A DNA stretch of 64,000 nt from positions 1,612,001 to 1,676,000 of the forward strand of contig NZ_OZ061549.1 of NCBI RefSeq assembly GCF_964065165.1, written 5' to 3'. Positions 16,392 through 25,527 of this stretch are shown piece by piece. The notes beneath the pieces were generated by a model. The model worked only from the letters and a program-made list of their open reading frames with translations, did not search any database and had not been told where the DNA came from. Position numbers and translations under genes: made by a program. This DNA is from Levilactobacillus yonginensis. GTDB lineage: Bacteria > Bacillota > Bacilli > Lactobacillales > Lactobacillaceae. Within the stretch, counting starts at the first letter, position 1. The number at the start of each line of letters is the position of its first letter.

Positions 16392-17396
16392 CTAGTCGAG
16401 CCGCAAGATGACCTTTCCTCGGTGCTTACCGGTTCTCATTGTCTGAATCGCAGCATTTACGTCGTCCAACCCGTACACCTGACCGTCCACGGCTGGAACG
16501 ATGTGAAGTTGTTCAACCAGCTTGGTCACCGTCTTGAGCTGTTGACCATCTGGCCGCACAAAGAGAAATTGATACGTAACGCCCTGTTTCCGGGCCATCC
16601 GGTCTAACTTCAAGCCAGCCAATGAAACGAGCACCCGTTGCCACCACCGGAAACCACCCGTTTGGCCAAACAACTGGTTAGGACCCGCCTTCAATGAAAG
16701 CAATTGACCACCACGCTTCAAGATAGCCAGTTCATGAGGAATTTCTTGTGCTCCTAACGTATCAATCACTGCGTCCACGTCATGTAAGACTTCCCAGTAA
16801 TCTTCCTCACGATAATCCAAGTAACGGTCTGCCCCTAAGTCTAGGCAGGCCTGCTTAGAACGGGCATTACCACTAACGATGACTTTTAGCCCCGCCGCCT
16901 TAGCTAACGGAATCGCCAACTGACCAAAGGACCCCGAACCACCAGGGATAAAGACGCTCGCACCCGCAGCTAATTTCAAATTTTCGTGCAGTGCCTGATA
17001 CGCCGTCAATCCAGTCAGCGGCACTGCAACAGCCTGATCAAAGCTCAAGCCACTCGGCATCACTGCCAATGCCCGCGCTGGAACCGCCACGTACTCAGCA
17101 AAGCCCCCCAGCTTAGCGATAATCAATCGGGCGTAGACCGCGGCGCCAACCTGAAAATCAGTCACGGCTGAACCCACCCGCTCAATCGTCCCAGCAATTT
17201 CGTTACCCAGCGTTACGGGACGGGCATACCCGTACAGCACGCGCAAACTGCCCGAACCAATCAGCTGATCTAAGGGGTTAACGGCGGCGGCCTTCACCTT
17301 AACTAACACCTCATCGGCAGCAATTTCTGGAACGGGTAACGTGGTGACGGTCAACTGAAAATCTTTCGCATAGGTGGTTAATTGGGCAGCTTTCAT
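16392..17396 (-). CDS. quinone-oxidoreductase-type NADP-dependent dehydrogenase
   Basis: 334 residues, medium-chain dehydrogenase without zinc-ligand Cys clusters. VKVKAAAVNPLDQLIGSG and GNEIAGTIERVGSAVTDFQVG are the N-terminal domain motifs, and PGGSGSFGQLAIPLAKAAG is the nucleotide-binding turn. This fits the QOR/zeta-crystallin group, which reduces quinones or enones with NADPH. It is transcribed divergently from a TetR gene across 140 bp, so that regulator probably controls it. Confidence 0.85.
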   Translation of the reverse strand: MKAAQLTTYAKDFQLTVTTLPVPEIAADEVLVKVKAAAVNPLDQLIGSGSLRVLYGYARPVTLGNEIAGTIERVGSAVTDFQVGAAVYARLIIAKLGGFAEYVAVPARALAVMPSGLSFDQAVAVPLTGLTAYQALHENLKLAAGASVFIPGGSGSFGQLAIPLAKAAGLKVIVSGNARSKQACLDLGADRYLDYREEDYWEVLHDVDAVIDTLGAQEIPHELAILKRGGQLLSLKAGPNQLFGQTGGFRWWQRVLVSLAGLKLDRMARKQGVTYQFLFVRPDGQQLKTVTKLVEQLHIVPAVDGQVYGLDDVNAAIQTMRTGKHRGKVILRLD

Positions 17397-17536
17397 TGGT
17401 CAGTCTCCTTTAAAGTAACTTTTTTTATTCTGTCATTTATTAAGGCCAGTATACCAAATAAATTACAAAATTCAATTATTGTTACTTTTGGCCATTTCAT
17501 GTTACACTACAAAAAACAGATAAGGAGCCCTAACCC

Positions 17537-18079
17537 ATGACGAAAACAACCCGAGAAGCCATTATTGACGCAGCTAGCCAACTGATTACCCAGACGCACT
17601 CTGCGACCGTTTCTCTCACTCAAGTGGCGGACAATTTAGGCATCACCCACGCCACCATTTACCGCTACTTTGACGATAAACAAGGGCTCTGGCAAGCTGT
17701 CGCCCAGAACTGGTTTCACCAAAATATCATTGCAAAGATTTCAGTCTCTCAGACAGCTAGTCGGCAACAACAGCTCCACGACTGGCTGTGGGGATTTGCC
17801 AACGCCAAGCGAAACGCTTACCGCCAAAATCCCAGCATGTTTGCCCTCAACACGACCTACATCGACAACGACCCCCGGGCTCTCAAAGCGGTGCTACAGG
17901 AAGCTGCTAACCAGATTGACACCATCATGGGCTACCAAGACCCCCACCACGAACAAGCCAACGCCATTCTGTCAGCATTTGCCGTCTTTGCCTTGCCCAA
18001 TTTCAAAGAAGTTTGGTTTGATGACGACTATCTCGCTAGGTTTGAACGACTGTGGTCTCTGATTGCACCAGGAATTTAA
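17537..18079 (+). CDS. TetR family regulator
   Basis: 180 residues behind AAGGAG. Residues 5-55 are a TetR helix-turn-helix: TREAIIDAASQLI, then VSLTQVADNLGITHATIYRYFDDKQGLW. The remainder is a helical ligand domain. It is divergent from the quinone-oxidoreductase gene and probably represses it. The ligand is unknown. Confidence 0.88.
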   Translation: MTKTTREAIIDAASQLITQTHSATVSLTQVADNLGITHATIYRYFDDKQGLWQAVAQNWFHQNIIAKISVSQTASRQQQLHDWLWGFANAKRNAYRQNPSMFALNTTYIDNDPRALKAVLQEAANQIDTIMGYQDPHHEQANAILSAFAVFALPNFKEVWFDDDYLARFERLWSLIAPGI

Positions 18080-18096
18080 CCAACACCATCATAAAA

Positions 18097-18127
18097 GCCC
18101 CCGAGAAGATAATTCTCAGGGGCTTTG
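18097..18127. terminator. terminator between tetR and mleR
   Basis: GCCCCCGAGAA pairs with TTCTCAGGGGC, with T-rich flanks on both sides. It can serve both convergent genes. Confidence 0.8.
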
Positions 18128-18189
18128 CTAATTACTGAATGTAGATCACTAAAAAAACAGCTAATTTCACGCAAGACTGACACCCCACT

Positions 18190-19074
18190 CTATTCCTCCA
18201 ATGTCTCCCGCATAATCCGCAGCACCGTTTCCTGGGCTGGCGTTAACACGTGGGAGGTCCGCGAGACAATACTGGTGATAAATTCGGGCTGTTCGTCGTC
18301 CAATAACTCTAGCCGTACCACGTCAGCGCGGTGTTGATCCACAATATCGGTTAAAAAGGTGACGCCGACATTTTCCGCTACTAGGTTCATAATGACGTGC
18401 GTATCGCTGGCACGGAACACCACGTTCGGCCGAAAATGATTGCGGCGCGTCAACTTATTAAACGCCGTGTTGTGGACAAAACTACTGGTAAACAACACAA
18501 ACTTTTCTTGTTTTAACTCACTAAAGTAGATACGTTTGCGCTTGGCCAACGGGTGATGCGCCGACACAAAAATGTTAAACGGTTGGCGGTCAAACTCCTC
18601 AGCCAAGAGTGTCTGGTAGGCTAACGGTTCTGCCGAACCTAGCAAGGCCAGGTCCGCCTGCCCCTCCTTTAACGCGTTGCGCAACCAGACTGAACCGCCC
18701 TCTAGTGTCCGAATATTCTCGAGCATCCCCTGCGCCTGTAACCGCGCCGCCACCTTCGGAAAGTAATAGTTTTCAATGATGGGGGGCAACCCCAGCACCG
18801 TCTGTTCTTGCGCCAAGTGCGCCAATTCTTGGTGAGCAATGTCTAACTCCCCTAAAATTGTGGCCGCGTGAACCGCTAACTGTTGCCCGCTGGCGGTCAC
18901 GTCTAATTTATTGTGTACGCGATCCCGTACAATGAGTTTCGTCTTGAACGCCGTCTCTAACCGCTTGATAGCCATCGTAATCGTGGGTTGCGTCACGCCA
19001 AAGTCCAACGCCACCTTTGAGAAGTTTTTTTCTTGAATTAGCCGATTAAAATAGGCCAGGTCCTTCGTATTCAT
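18190..19074 (-). CDS. mleR: LysR-type activator of malolactic fermentation
   Basis: 294 residues. The N-terminal winged helix (MNTKDLAYFNRLIQEKNFSK, VTQPTITMAIKRLE) is that of LysR regulators, followed by a periplasmic-binding-like effector domain. It is divergent from mleS, and its position and length match MleR, which activates malolactic genes in response to malate in lactococci and lactobacilli. The shared intergenic region carries a 31-bp palindrome that is the obvious binding site. Confidence 0.9.
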   Translation of the reverse strand: MNTKDLAYFNRLIQEKNFSKVALDFGVTQPTITMAIKRLETAFKTKLIVRDRVHNKLDVTASGQQLAVHAATILGELDIAHQELAHLAQEQTVLGLPPIIENYYFPKVAARLQAQGMLENIRTLEGGSVWLRNALKEGQADLALLGSAEPLAYQTLLAEEFDRQPFNIFVSAHHPLAKRKRIYFSELKQEKFVLFTSSFVHNTAFNKLTRRNHFRPNVVFRASDTHVIMNLVAENVGVTFLTDIVDQHRADVVRLELLDDEQPEFITSIVSRTSHVLTPAQETVLRIMRETLEE

Positions 19075-19103
19075 TTTGAATCACCTTCAAATCACCGTTT
19101 ATC

Positions 19104-19134
19104 CACCTATTATAAAATAAATTTATAATAGGTG
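19104..19134. promoter_or_regulatory. 31-bp palindromic operator between mleR and mleS
   Basis: CACCTATTATAAA and TTTATAATAGGTG are perfect 13-bp inverted arms around a 5-bp centre. The site lies just upstream of the mleS -35 and in the mleR promoter region, as expected for a LysR-type site that both activates mleS and autoregulates mleR. Confidence 0.75.
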
Positions 19135-19140
19135 CTACAT

Positions 19141-19170
19141 TTGACTATAGAATTAGTCACCATTTATAGT
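19141..19170 (+). promoter_or_regulatory. mleS promoter
   Basis: TTGACT and TATAGT with an 18-bp spacer, directly downstream of the palindrome. Confidence 0.7.
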
Positions 19171-19210
19171 ATGTCTCGTAAAGTTAATTATGAACTGGAG
19201 GAAGCTCTCA

Positions 19211-20848
19211 ATGAAAACTGCAGATGAAATCTTAAACAACCCATTTTTAAACAAAGGTACGGCCTTTACTAAGGCAGAACGCCAATCCTTAGGACTCGTC
19301 GGTACCCTACCAAGTCACGTCCAAACGCTAGACGAACAGGCCACGCAAGCCTACGCTCAATTCCAAAGCAAACCGAACAACCTGGAAAAGCGATTGTTCC
19401 TGATGAACTTATTCAATGAAAACCGGACGTTGTTCTTCCGTTTGATGGACGAACACGTCGTTGAATTCATGCCCATCGTCTACGATCCAACGGTGGCCGA
19501 CTCTATTGAACAATACAGCCACCTCTTCACCGACCCGCAAAACGCGGCGTTCATTTCAATTGATGATCCAGCTGACATTGAAGCTTCACTGAAAAACGCT
19601 GCGGGCGACCGAGACATTCGTTTAGTCGTGGTTACCGACGCCGAAGGGATCCTTGGGATGGGTGACTGGGGCGTTAACGGTGTAGATATCGCCGTTGGTA
19701 AGCTGATGGTTTACACCGCTGCCGCTGGAATCGACCCCGCCCAAGTCCTCCCCGTCAGCATTGATGCCGGCACCAACAATCAAACCTTGCTGGATGACCC
19801 GCTGTACTTAGGGAACCACCACAAACGGGTCTACGGCGATCAATACTACGACGTCATCGATCAATTCGTTACCGCAGAACAGAAGTTATTCCCCGAATCA
19901 CTCTTACACTGGGAAGATTTTGGTCGCTCCAACGCCCAAGTCATTCTCGATAAGTACAAAGATAAATTTGCCACCTTTAACGATGACATCCAAGGTACTG
20001 GGATGGTCGTTTTGGCCGGGATTCTCGGCGCCCTGAACATCTCCAAGGAAGACATCAAGGACCAAAAGTTCTTAACGTTTGGTGCCGGTACCGCTGGGAT
20101 GGGGATCGCCAACCAAATTTTAGATGAGTTAAAGCGCGCCGGTCTTTCAGAAAACGAAGCCCGGAAGCACTTCTACGCTGTTGACAAACAAGGGTTGTTG
20201 TTCAACGACACCCCCGACCTGACCGCTGCGCAACGCGACTTCACGCGTGATCGTTCTGAATTTGATAACGCTGACGAACTGACCAACCTGGCCGCTGTCG
20301 TTAAGACGGTCCACCCAACGGTCATGATTGGGACCTCGACGCAACCTGGCACCTTCACTGAAGAAATCGTGAAGGACATGGCTGCCCACACCGACCGCCC
20401 AATCATCTTCCCACTGTCCAACCCAACTAAGCTGGCCGAAGCAACTGCTGAAGACTTGGTTAAATGGACGGATGGTCGCGCCCTCATCGCCACGGGAATT
20501 CCCGCTGAAGACGTTGAATACAAGGGAACCACTTATCACATCGGTCAAGGAAACAACGCCTTGATGTACCCCGGTTTAGGTTTCGGTTTGATTGCTGCCA
20601 CGGCTAAAGTCTTGAACGGTGAAACGCTGTCCGCTGCTTGCCACGCCTTAGGTGGCATCGTTGACACGTCACAACCAGGTGCTGCCGTCTTACCTCCCGT
20701 TTCACAACTGACCAGTTTCTCACAAAAATTAGCTGAAATCGTGGCACAAAGTGTGCTCGACCAGAAGCTCAACAAGGAACCAATTACCGACGCTAAGCAA
20801 GCCGTTGCTGACATGAAGTGGGTTCCTGAATACAAGAACATCAACTAG
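19211..20848 (+). CDS. mleS: malolactic enzyme
   Basis: The ATG at 19211 follows TGGAGGAAG; an in-frame ATG at 19190 has no site. 545 residues, the usual length. The malic-enzyme fold is plain: [49 protein letters not shown], then the NAD-binding [14 protein letters not shown]. It decarboxylates L-malate to L-lactate with NAD and Mn2+, without releasing pyruvate. With the mleP permease it generates proton-motive force and deacidifies the medium. A repeat element follows the stop. Confidence 0.95.
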   Translation: MKTADEILNNPFLNKGTAFTKAERQSLGLVGTLPSHVQTLDEQATQAYAQFQSKPNNLEKRLFLMNLFNENRTLFFRLMDEHVVEFMPIVYDPTVADSIEQYSHLFTDPQNAAFISIDDPADIEASLKNAAGDRDIRLVVVTDAEGILGMGDWGVNGVDIAVGKLMVYTAAAGIDPAQVLPVSIDAGTNNQTLLDDPLYLGNHHKRVYGDQYYDVIDQFVTAEQKLFPESLLHWEDFGRSNAQVILDKYKDKFATFNDDIQGTGMVVLAGILGALNISKEDIKDQKFLTFGAGTAGMGIANQILDELKRAGLSENEARKHFYAVDKQGLLFNDTPDLTAAQRDFTRDRSEFDNADELTNLAAVVKTVHPTVMIGTSTQPGTFTEEIVKDMAAHTDRPIIFPLSNPTKLAEATAEDLVKWTDGRALIATGIPAEDVEYKGTTYHIGQGNNALMYPGLGFGLIAATAKVLNGETLSAACHALGGIVDTSQPGAAVLPPVSQLTSFSQKLAEIVAQSVLDQKLNKEPITDAKQAVADMKWVPEYKNIN

Positions 20849-20860
20849 GAATAACTTCGC

Positions 20861-21040
20861 CGCCTGCGGCTGCCAGGGACCGCGCTGTGGGGCAACCCTG
20901 AGGCCTCGATAAATCACGAGTCTTCAGGGCGACTTGAAACCTCACCTAACCCGTGAGTTTCCAAGCTCGGCCCATGTCCTAAGCCGGTCAAACCACCGAC
21001 TAAGGACATCGACACTGCGCGGTCCCTGGCATCCTCCGGC
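20861..21040. repeat. GC-rich palindromic intergenic element, copy R3
   Basis: Inverted ends GCCAGGGACCGCGC and GCGCGGTCCCTGGC enclose an interior with CAGGGCGACTTGAAACCTCA and GAGTTTCCAAGCTCGGCCCA, which parallels R1/R2. It lies between mleS and mleP, which are usually directly adjacent. Confidence 0.8.
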
Positions 21041-21064
21041 TCATACTGGCGAGTAATTAAATGT

Positions 21065-21250
21065 TTAGTCTTTTAAACCTAATCTTCCTGTTGCGTTTAG
21101 TACCGCTAAATTCAGAACAGTCCCCCGCTTCAAGCCAATACGCACCATCCACAATTGATTATCATCTCCCACTAAGTCACCGTCATCTGTCATAGCCAAC
21201 ACTAATTGGCGACTTAGCTGTAAGCGACCCACCGTCGCAATATAGAACAT
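21065..21250 (-). CDS. possible small protein or gene remnant
   Basis: A 61-codon frame with coding-like composition (for example LSRQLVLAMTDDGDLVGDD and GTVLNLAVLNATGRLGLKD) lies between R3 and mleP on the opposite strand. No ribosome binding site precedes its ATG, and the frame is open further upstream into the start of mleP. It may be the C-terminal remnant of a lost gene. I do not recognise it. Confidence 0.3.
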   Translation of the reverse strand: MFYIATVGRLQLSRQLVLAMTDDGDLVGDDNQLWMVRIGLKRGTVLNLAVLNATGRLGLKD

Positions 21251-21273
21251 TATTTGAAAGAAGGACGTCTCTC

Positions 21274-22245
21274 GTGGCTGTTTTATGGAATTCGATTCAA
21301 AGCGTCCTCGTCGTTGTCTTAATCATGATTCTTGGTTTCGTGTTACGCCGCCAAGGCTGGTTCGACGACAAGTTCGGCGGGACCATTTCAAAGTTTATTA
21401 AGAACATTGCACTACCAGCATCCATCTTCGTTTCGGTGCTGAGCCGCCTGACGCGGGGCCAACTGGTCTCCTTCTCTGGTTACCTGGGTTACGCGTTTAT
21501 CGCCGTCATCATCGGTTACCTAATTGCCTTTGGTCTGGTTCGGATCATGCACGTTAAGCCCGGCCGTAAAGGGATCTTTATCAATGCTGTCGTCAACGCC
21601 AATACCATCTTCATCGGATTGCCGCTGAACATCGCACTGTTTGGTGATAAGAGTATGACCTACTTCCTGGTCTACTATATCGTGAACACCGTCTCGACCT
21701 GGGCGTTCGGGGTCTTCCTGATTTCAAACGACGACCCGACCAAGTCCAAGGAACAGCACCACAACCACATCGACTGGAAGAAAGTCATTCCCATGCCGCT
21801 GGTTGGTTTCTTGGTAGCGTTGATCTTCCTACTGCTCAACATCCCCGTCCTAAAGATCAGCTTCATCAACTCAACGCTGACCTACGTGGGTAACCTGGTA
21901 ACGCCACTATCCCTGGTCTACATCGGGATCGTCTTGGCCGACGCCGGTTTGAAGAGTATTCACTTTGACCGTGACACCATCGTCGCCCTACTGGGTCGGT
22001 TCGTTCTGTCCCCAATCTTGATGGTGGCCGTCTTACTGGCTGCTGGTCACCTGGGGGCTAACTTCCCAACCCTAGCCACGCAAACGTTGATTGTCCAGTC
22101 CGCAACGCCAATGTTAGCGGTACTGCCAATCCTTGCTAACGAAGCTCACGGTGACGTAGAATACGCTACCAACATCGTTACGACGAGTACCGTATTATTT
22201 ATTATCGTAGTCCCCGTCCTGATGTCTTTGATTCAATTTATCTAG
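21274..22245 (+). CDS. mleP: malate permease, AEC family
   Basis: 323 residues with about ten hydrophobic helices. The start is GTG at 21274 behind AAGGACG. The auxin-efflux-carrier pattern is visible: IMILGFVLRRQGWFDD, ISKFIKNIALPASIF, then ANTIFIGLPLNIALFGD and the C-terminal STVLFIIVVPVLMSL. Its position after mleS indicates malate uptake coupled to lactate export. The 425 bp between them holds repeat R3, so it may have gained or lost a promoter. Confidence 0.9.
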   Translation: MAVLWNSIQSVLVVVLIMILGFVLRRQGWFDDKFGGTISKFIKNIALPASIFVSVLSRLTRGQLVSFSGYLGYAFIAVIIGYLIAFGLVRIMHVKPGRKGIFINAVVNANTIFIGLPLNIALFGDKSMTYFLVYYIVNTVSTWAFGVFLISNDDPTKSKEQHHNHIDWKKVIPMPLVGFLVALIFLLLNIPVLKISFINSTLTYVGNLVTPLSLVYIGIVLADAGLKSIHFDRDTIVALLGRFVLSPILMVAVLLAAGHLGANFPTLATQTLIVQSATPMLAVLPILANEAHGDVEYATNIVTTSTVLFIIVVPVLMSLIQFI

Positions 22246-22253
22246 TCATACAC

Positions 22254-22293
22254 CAAGCGCGTCACCGTCAATTTGCGGTGACGCGCTTTTTTC
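22254..22293 (+). terminator. rho-independent terminator of mleP
   Basis: AGCGCGTCACCG pairs with CGGTGACGCGCT and is followed by TTTTTC. Confidence 0.9.
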
Positions 22294-22655
22294 TAATACG
22301 TTGTGACTACGGCGCTCATAATTTTCCAAGTACCGGCGACCCGTCCAATTACCATCTCTGTATTCAGTGGCCAGGTATATTTGCCGCCACCATGAATGCT
22401 GGCCGTCACACGATTTTGGCCCACCAAATGCCAGCCCGTATCCGTCTTCTGAGCATCAACGTGTTCTTCAATGGAAGCAAAGTATTTCATGGTTCCTTGC
22501 CGTAATTCCTTGAGCCATTCAGCTCGCGGCTGTACGTACCCCGTCATATGGGTCAACGTAAAACTTGGCGCCAGCAATTGATCCAGGGCAACCGTGTTGT
22601 CAGTAGCCATGGCCTGGTTGTACGCCCGATAAAGGGCTAAAATTTCTTCATTCAT
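22293..22655 (-). CDS. NTF2-like (SnoaL/DUF4440) fold protein
   Basis: The ATG at 22655 follows AAAGGAGCG; the open frame beyond it overlaps the promoter. 120 residues in the cone-shaped NTF2-like pattern: an N-terminal helix pair (EEILALYRAYNQAMATDN), ALDQLLAPSFTLTHMTGY, and a final WKIMSAVVTTY strand. Such proteins are small isomerase or binding folds, here of unknown substrate. It is transcribed from a MerR-type promoter shared with other redox genes of the region. Confidence 0.75.
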   Translation of the reverse strand: MNEEILALYRAYNQAMATDNTVALDQLLAPSFTLTHMTGYVQPRAEWLKELRQGTMKYFASIEEHVDAQKTDTGWHLVGQNRVTASIHGGGKYTWPLNTEMVIGRVAGTWKIMSAVVTTY

Positions 22656-22689
22656 TGTAAACGCTCCTTTGAAGTAACTGATTGTCCTT

Positions 22690-22720
22690 ACTCTAGTCCC
22701 TTGCAGTAACTTCAAGGCAA
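22690..22720 (-). promoter_or_regulatory. MerR-type promoter P1 (19-bp spacer)
   Basis: On the minus strand TTGCCT and TAGAGT are 19 bp apart, and the spacer holds the dyad CCTTGAAGTTACTGCAAGG. The long spacer is the hallmark of promoters activated by MerR regulators. Confidence 0.8.
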
Positions 22721-22732
22721 GCCCTTTTCTCA

Positions 22733-22771
22733 AAAAAACGGACCTGGAATAAATTTCTAGGTCCGTTTTCT
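22733..22771 (-). terminator. rho-independent terminator
   Basis: On the minus strand AACGGACCTAGAAA pairs with the CCAGGTCCGTT side and is followed by TTTTTG. It ends the transcript of the NAD(P)-binding protein gene about 150 bp upstream of it. Confidence 0.7.
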
Positions 22772-22804
22772 AACTCTAACGTTATATAGCTGAAACGTGC
22801 GACA

Positions 22805-22910
22805 GAAGGCAGCTAGCTCCGCTTAACCTCGGTTGTCAAACAATCCAAACCCGGGATTTTTCGACAGCCGACGTTAATGCTCACTAGCTAACCGCCTTCC
22901 GTCCCACTCT
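22805..22910. repeat. imperfect palindromic intergenic element
   Basis: AGAAGGCAGCTAGCT near one end matches the reverse complement of AGCTAACCGCCTTCC at the other, around a centre of about 60 bp. It differs from the R family. The short sequence AAACGGACCTGGA at its left edge recurs at about 61591. Confidence 0.45.
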
Positions 22911-22918
22911 CAATTTTT

Positions 22919-23524
22919 TCACTTCCGGTTAATTCCCAGACTATCACGAGACCCCATGTTTTCGTCATGAGCTAAGCGAACTACCAAATCGGCAATACTC
23001 TTTCGGGAGACATCATGCCCACCAAAGGGTTCACCCTTCTTAGTTACTTGATAATCGGTATCGTCACCACTGTCGAACCACCCCGGCCGGATAACCGTGT
23101 AGTTCAAATCAGATGCTTCAATCACATCAGCAGCATTTCGGTACCCCCGTAGCATTGGGTTACTTTGCAAGTTACCACTAGCACTCAGACTTGCTGGAAT
23201 TTCATTATAGATACCCATTGAGGCGATGAACAACAACCGCTTCACACCAGCCTCATCCATGGCCGTGACCAGGCTGTGCGCCATCCCTGACAAGTTACCA
23301 CTCAATGCAGCAAAGACCACGTCCTGGCCCTGCAAAGCATCCTGCAAAACCGTGGCGTCGGTCACGCTACCAGCAACAGCGCGTTCACGGTCAGCGTTCA
23401 ACCGACCTAAGCGCTGCGTGTTCCGCGCCATCAACGTTAACTGATCGTCCGAGTTATCTAAGAAATACTGCCGCGTAACGCTCCCAACGGACCCCGTTGC
23501 GCCAATAATTAAAACGTTTGTCAT
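22919..23524 (-). CDS. NAD(P)-binding atypical SDR (NmrA/YwnB-like)
   Basis: The ATG at 23524 follows TGGAGGAAA. 201 residues: IIGATGSVGSVTRQYFL is the nucleotide-binding turn at the N-terminus, VVFAALSG follows, and NYTVIRPGWFDSGDDTDYQV is typical of the NmrA/SDR_a5 group. The group includes quinone or azo-type reductases and redox sensors. It is driven by MerR-type promoter P2, and a paralogue lies at 30137-30790. Confidence 0.8.
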   Translation of the reverse strand: MTNVLIIGATGSVGSVTRQYFLDNSDDQLTLMARNTQRLGRLNADRERAVAGSVTDATVLQDALQGQDVVFAALSGNLSGMAHSLVTAMDEAGVKRLLFIASMGIYNEIPASLSASGNLQSNPMLRGYRNAADVIEASDLNYTVIRPGWFDSGDDTDYQVTKKGEPFGGHDVSRKSIADLVVRLAHDENMGSRDSLGINRK

Positions 23525-23559
23525 GTTATATTTCCTCCAATTCATTATCTGATGTATCC

Positions 23560-23590
23560 AGTGTAGTACCTTGCAGTTACTTCAAGGCAA
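23560..23590 (-). promoter_or_regulatory. MerR-type promoter P2 (19-bp spacer)
   Basis: TTGCCT and TACACT (minus strand) are 19 bp apart with the dyad CCTTGAAGTAACTGCAAGG between them. Confidence 0.8.
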
Positions 23591-23728
23591 GCACTATGTC
23601 GAAATTTTTTAATTTACAATCCATTAAAATAGGCGATATCAATCTTAGCTAATTCACCACGTCCATTGCTGGGCATAGACATTTATTCATATAACCTACT
23701 TGTAGTTTGCTCATTAGTTACCCGTAAT

Positions 23729-25063
23729 TTAATGACGTTCGCCAGGAACGATTAGGAAAATAGCCGCCAATAACGCTAATAAGAGCAATCCGGCCCCCAT
23801 CAAGATAGCGTGTTGGAAACCAGCAACCTGACCACTAAATAAGCCCTGAACCGTCACCAGGATCGACAACCCCACTGACCCACCAATTTGGTGCATGACG
23901 TTGACAACCCCAGAAGCAGCCCCAGCGTCAGCACCCTTTGTATGAGCGACTCCGGCCGCCGTGAAGGGACTTAGTGAAAAACCTTGGCCAATCCCCACGA
24001 TGACCATTGGCGCGGCAATCCCCCACCAGTAGCCAACTTCTGGCGTAAAGAAACTCATCCAGAGCATCCCCGCTGCCGTTAGGGCGATACCAATAACCAG
24101 TAAGCCACCATTGCCCCATTTTGCCGTTAAGCGGGCAACCTGCAGGGCCACGATGAAATTCACGATGGTCAATGGGAAGAAGGCCATACCAGCCATCAAG
24201 GCGCTAAAACCCAGTTGATTTTGCATCAGCTGTGGCGTGATAAACCAGAATCCCATCATCGCACCTAAATAAAGAAAGCGACCCAGGTAAGCCCCGATAC
24301 GTTCCCGATCAGTGAACAGGCGCAGCGGCATGATTGGCTGGCCCGTTCGGTGTTCCTGATAAATGAAGATGGCCAGAAACACGACTGCTAGCAGAAAAGC
24401 CGGTAACTTAGCCCAATCGCCAATGATGCTGTATACCAAGGCACTCATTCCAATTAAAGAGCTAAACGTTCCGACCCAGTCCAATTTACCGGACTGGCCA
24501 TTTTCATGGCTTAAATGCTTAACGGCTAGGTAGTACATCCAAATACTGATTGGCACGTTCATGAAGAACCCGACTCGCCAAGTCAGAAGACTAGCAAAGA
24601 CACCACCAATAACCAGGCTCACACTGGCACCAATACCGGCCATGGCCCCATAATAGGCGATAGCCTTGGTCCGTTCGGCACCTTCATAGGTATCCATTAG
24701 AATGGCCAGCGTGGTGGGGGCTAGGATAGCGGAACCGATGCCTTGAAAAGCCCGTGCCGCAATAATCATTGGCGCGTTAACCGCCATACCAACTAGCAGA
24801 GAACCCAACCCGAAAATCAGAAGGCCCACTTGGAAGACACGTCGCCGACCAAATAGATCGCCAGCGCGGCCCCCTAAAAGCAAGAACCCACCGAAGGTCA
24901 GGGAATAGGCGCTGCTAACCCAAGAAAGGGTGGCTTGATTTAAGGCCAAATCCCGAGCAATTTTGACTGTCCCCGTGAAGATGATCGAATTGTCTAGAAG
25001 AATCATAAAGTAACTCATTAAGATGACCAGAAGAATCCAGTCGAATCGTTTTTGTTTTGCCAT
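23729..25063 (-). CDS. MFS drug exporter, DHA2 (EmrB/QacA-like) family
   Basis: 444 residues behind GAGGAG. It has at least twelve hydrophobic helices with the DHA2 motifs LLDNSIIFTGTVKIARDL in helix 1, GGRAGDLFGRRRVFQVG in loop 2-3 and ARAFQGIGSAILAPTTLA in helix 4. Such exporters remove hydrophobic toxic compounds by proton exchange. Control by MerR-type promoter P3 points to induction by the same chemical stress as the neighbouring reductases. Confidence 0.9.
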   Translation of the reverse strand: MAKQKRFDWILLVILMSYFMILLDNSIIFTGTVKIARDLALNQATLSWVSSAYSLTFGGFLLLGGRAGDLFGRRRVFQVGLLIFGLGSLLVGMAVNAPMIIAARAFQGIGSAILAPTTLAILMDTYEGAERTKAIAYYGAMAGIGASVSLVIGGVFASLLTWRVGFFMNVPISIWMYYLAVKHLSHENGQSGKLDWVGTFSSLIGMSALVYSIIGDWAKLPAFLLAVVFLAIFIYQEHRTGQPIMPLRLFTDRERIGAYLGRFLYLGAMMGFWFITPQLMQNQLGFSALMAGMAFFPLTIVNFIVALQVARLTAKWGNGGLLVIGIALTAAGMLWMSFFTPEVGYWWGIAAPMVIVGIGQGFSLSPFTAAGVAHTKGADAGAASGVVNVMHQIGGSVGLSILVTVQGLFSGQVAGFQHAILMGAGLLLLALLAAIFLIVPGERH

Positions 25064-25100
25064 GTTATTTTTGCTCCTCGTCTTTAAGTGAATGATTAGG

Positions 25101-25131
25101 AGTTTAGACCTTCATGTGGACTTCAAGGCAA
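25101..25131 (-). promoter_or_regulatory. MerR-type promoter P3 (19-bp spacer)
   Basis: TTGCCT and TAAACT (minus strand) are 19 bp apart with the dyad CCTTGAAGTCCACATGAAGG between them. Confidence 0.8.
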
Positions 25132-25222
25132 GGGATATTTGGAAATTATTTTTCCCTAGATTATCAAACCAAGTGCAACATAGGATAGTGAGGCATAACA
25201 ATTGTTTTTTGAACGAGTTAGT

Positions 25223-25240
25223 TGTACAATTTATTGTACA
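25223..25240. promoter_or_regulatory. YefM operator palindrome
   Basis: TGTACAAT and ATTGTACA are perfect inverted arms 2 bp apart. The TGTACA core is the element bound by YefM-YoeB in E. coli, which supports autoregulation here. Confidence 0.8.
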
Positions 25241-25257
25241 TAAGAGGAGGGATAAAC

Positions 25258-25527
25258 TTGCAAGCTGTTAACTACTCAAATTTTCGTCAAAATTTAAAGT
25301 CTCATCTAAAAAGTGTTAATGATGATTCAGAACCTTTAATCGTGACTACTAAGGATTCTAAAGATGATGTTGTTGTATTATCCGTCGAAGAATACGATTC
25401 GCTCATTGAAACCGCAAAAATAACTGCTAATTCTTATCTTATGGAGAAAATCAAGCGCGGCAACCAGCAGTTTTTAGCCGGAAAGTTTGAAAAACATCCT
25501 TTAATCGAGGAAACTGATCATGAATAA
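25258..25527 (+). CDS. yefM: YefM/Phd family antitoxin
   Basis: Start TTG at 25258 behind AGAGGAGGG; the earlier open frame covers the operator. 89 residues: QAVNYSNFRQNLKSHLKSV and SEPLIVTTKDSKDDVVVLS match the Phd/YefM DNA-binding fold, and the C-terminus (YLMEKIKRGNQQFLAGKFEK) is the toxin-wrapping segment. It neutralises YoeB and represses the operon. It overlaps yoeB by 8 bp. Confidence 0.93.
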   Translation: MQAVNYSNFRQNLKSHLKSVNDDSEPLIVTTKDSKDDVVVLSVEEYDSLIETAKITANSYLMEKIKRGNQQFLAGKFEKHPLIEETDHE

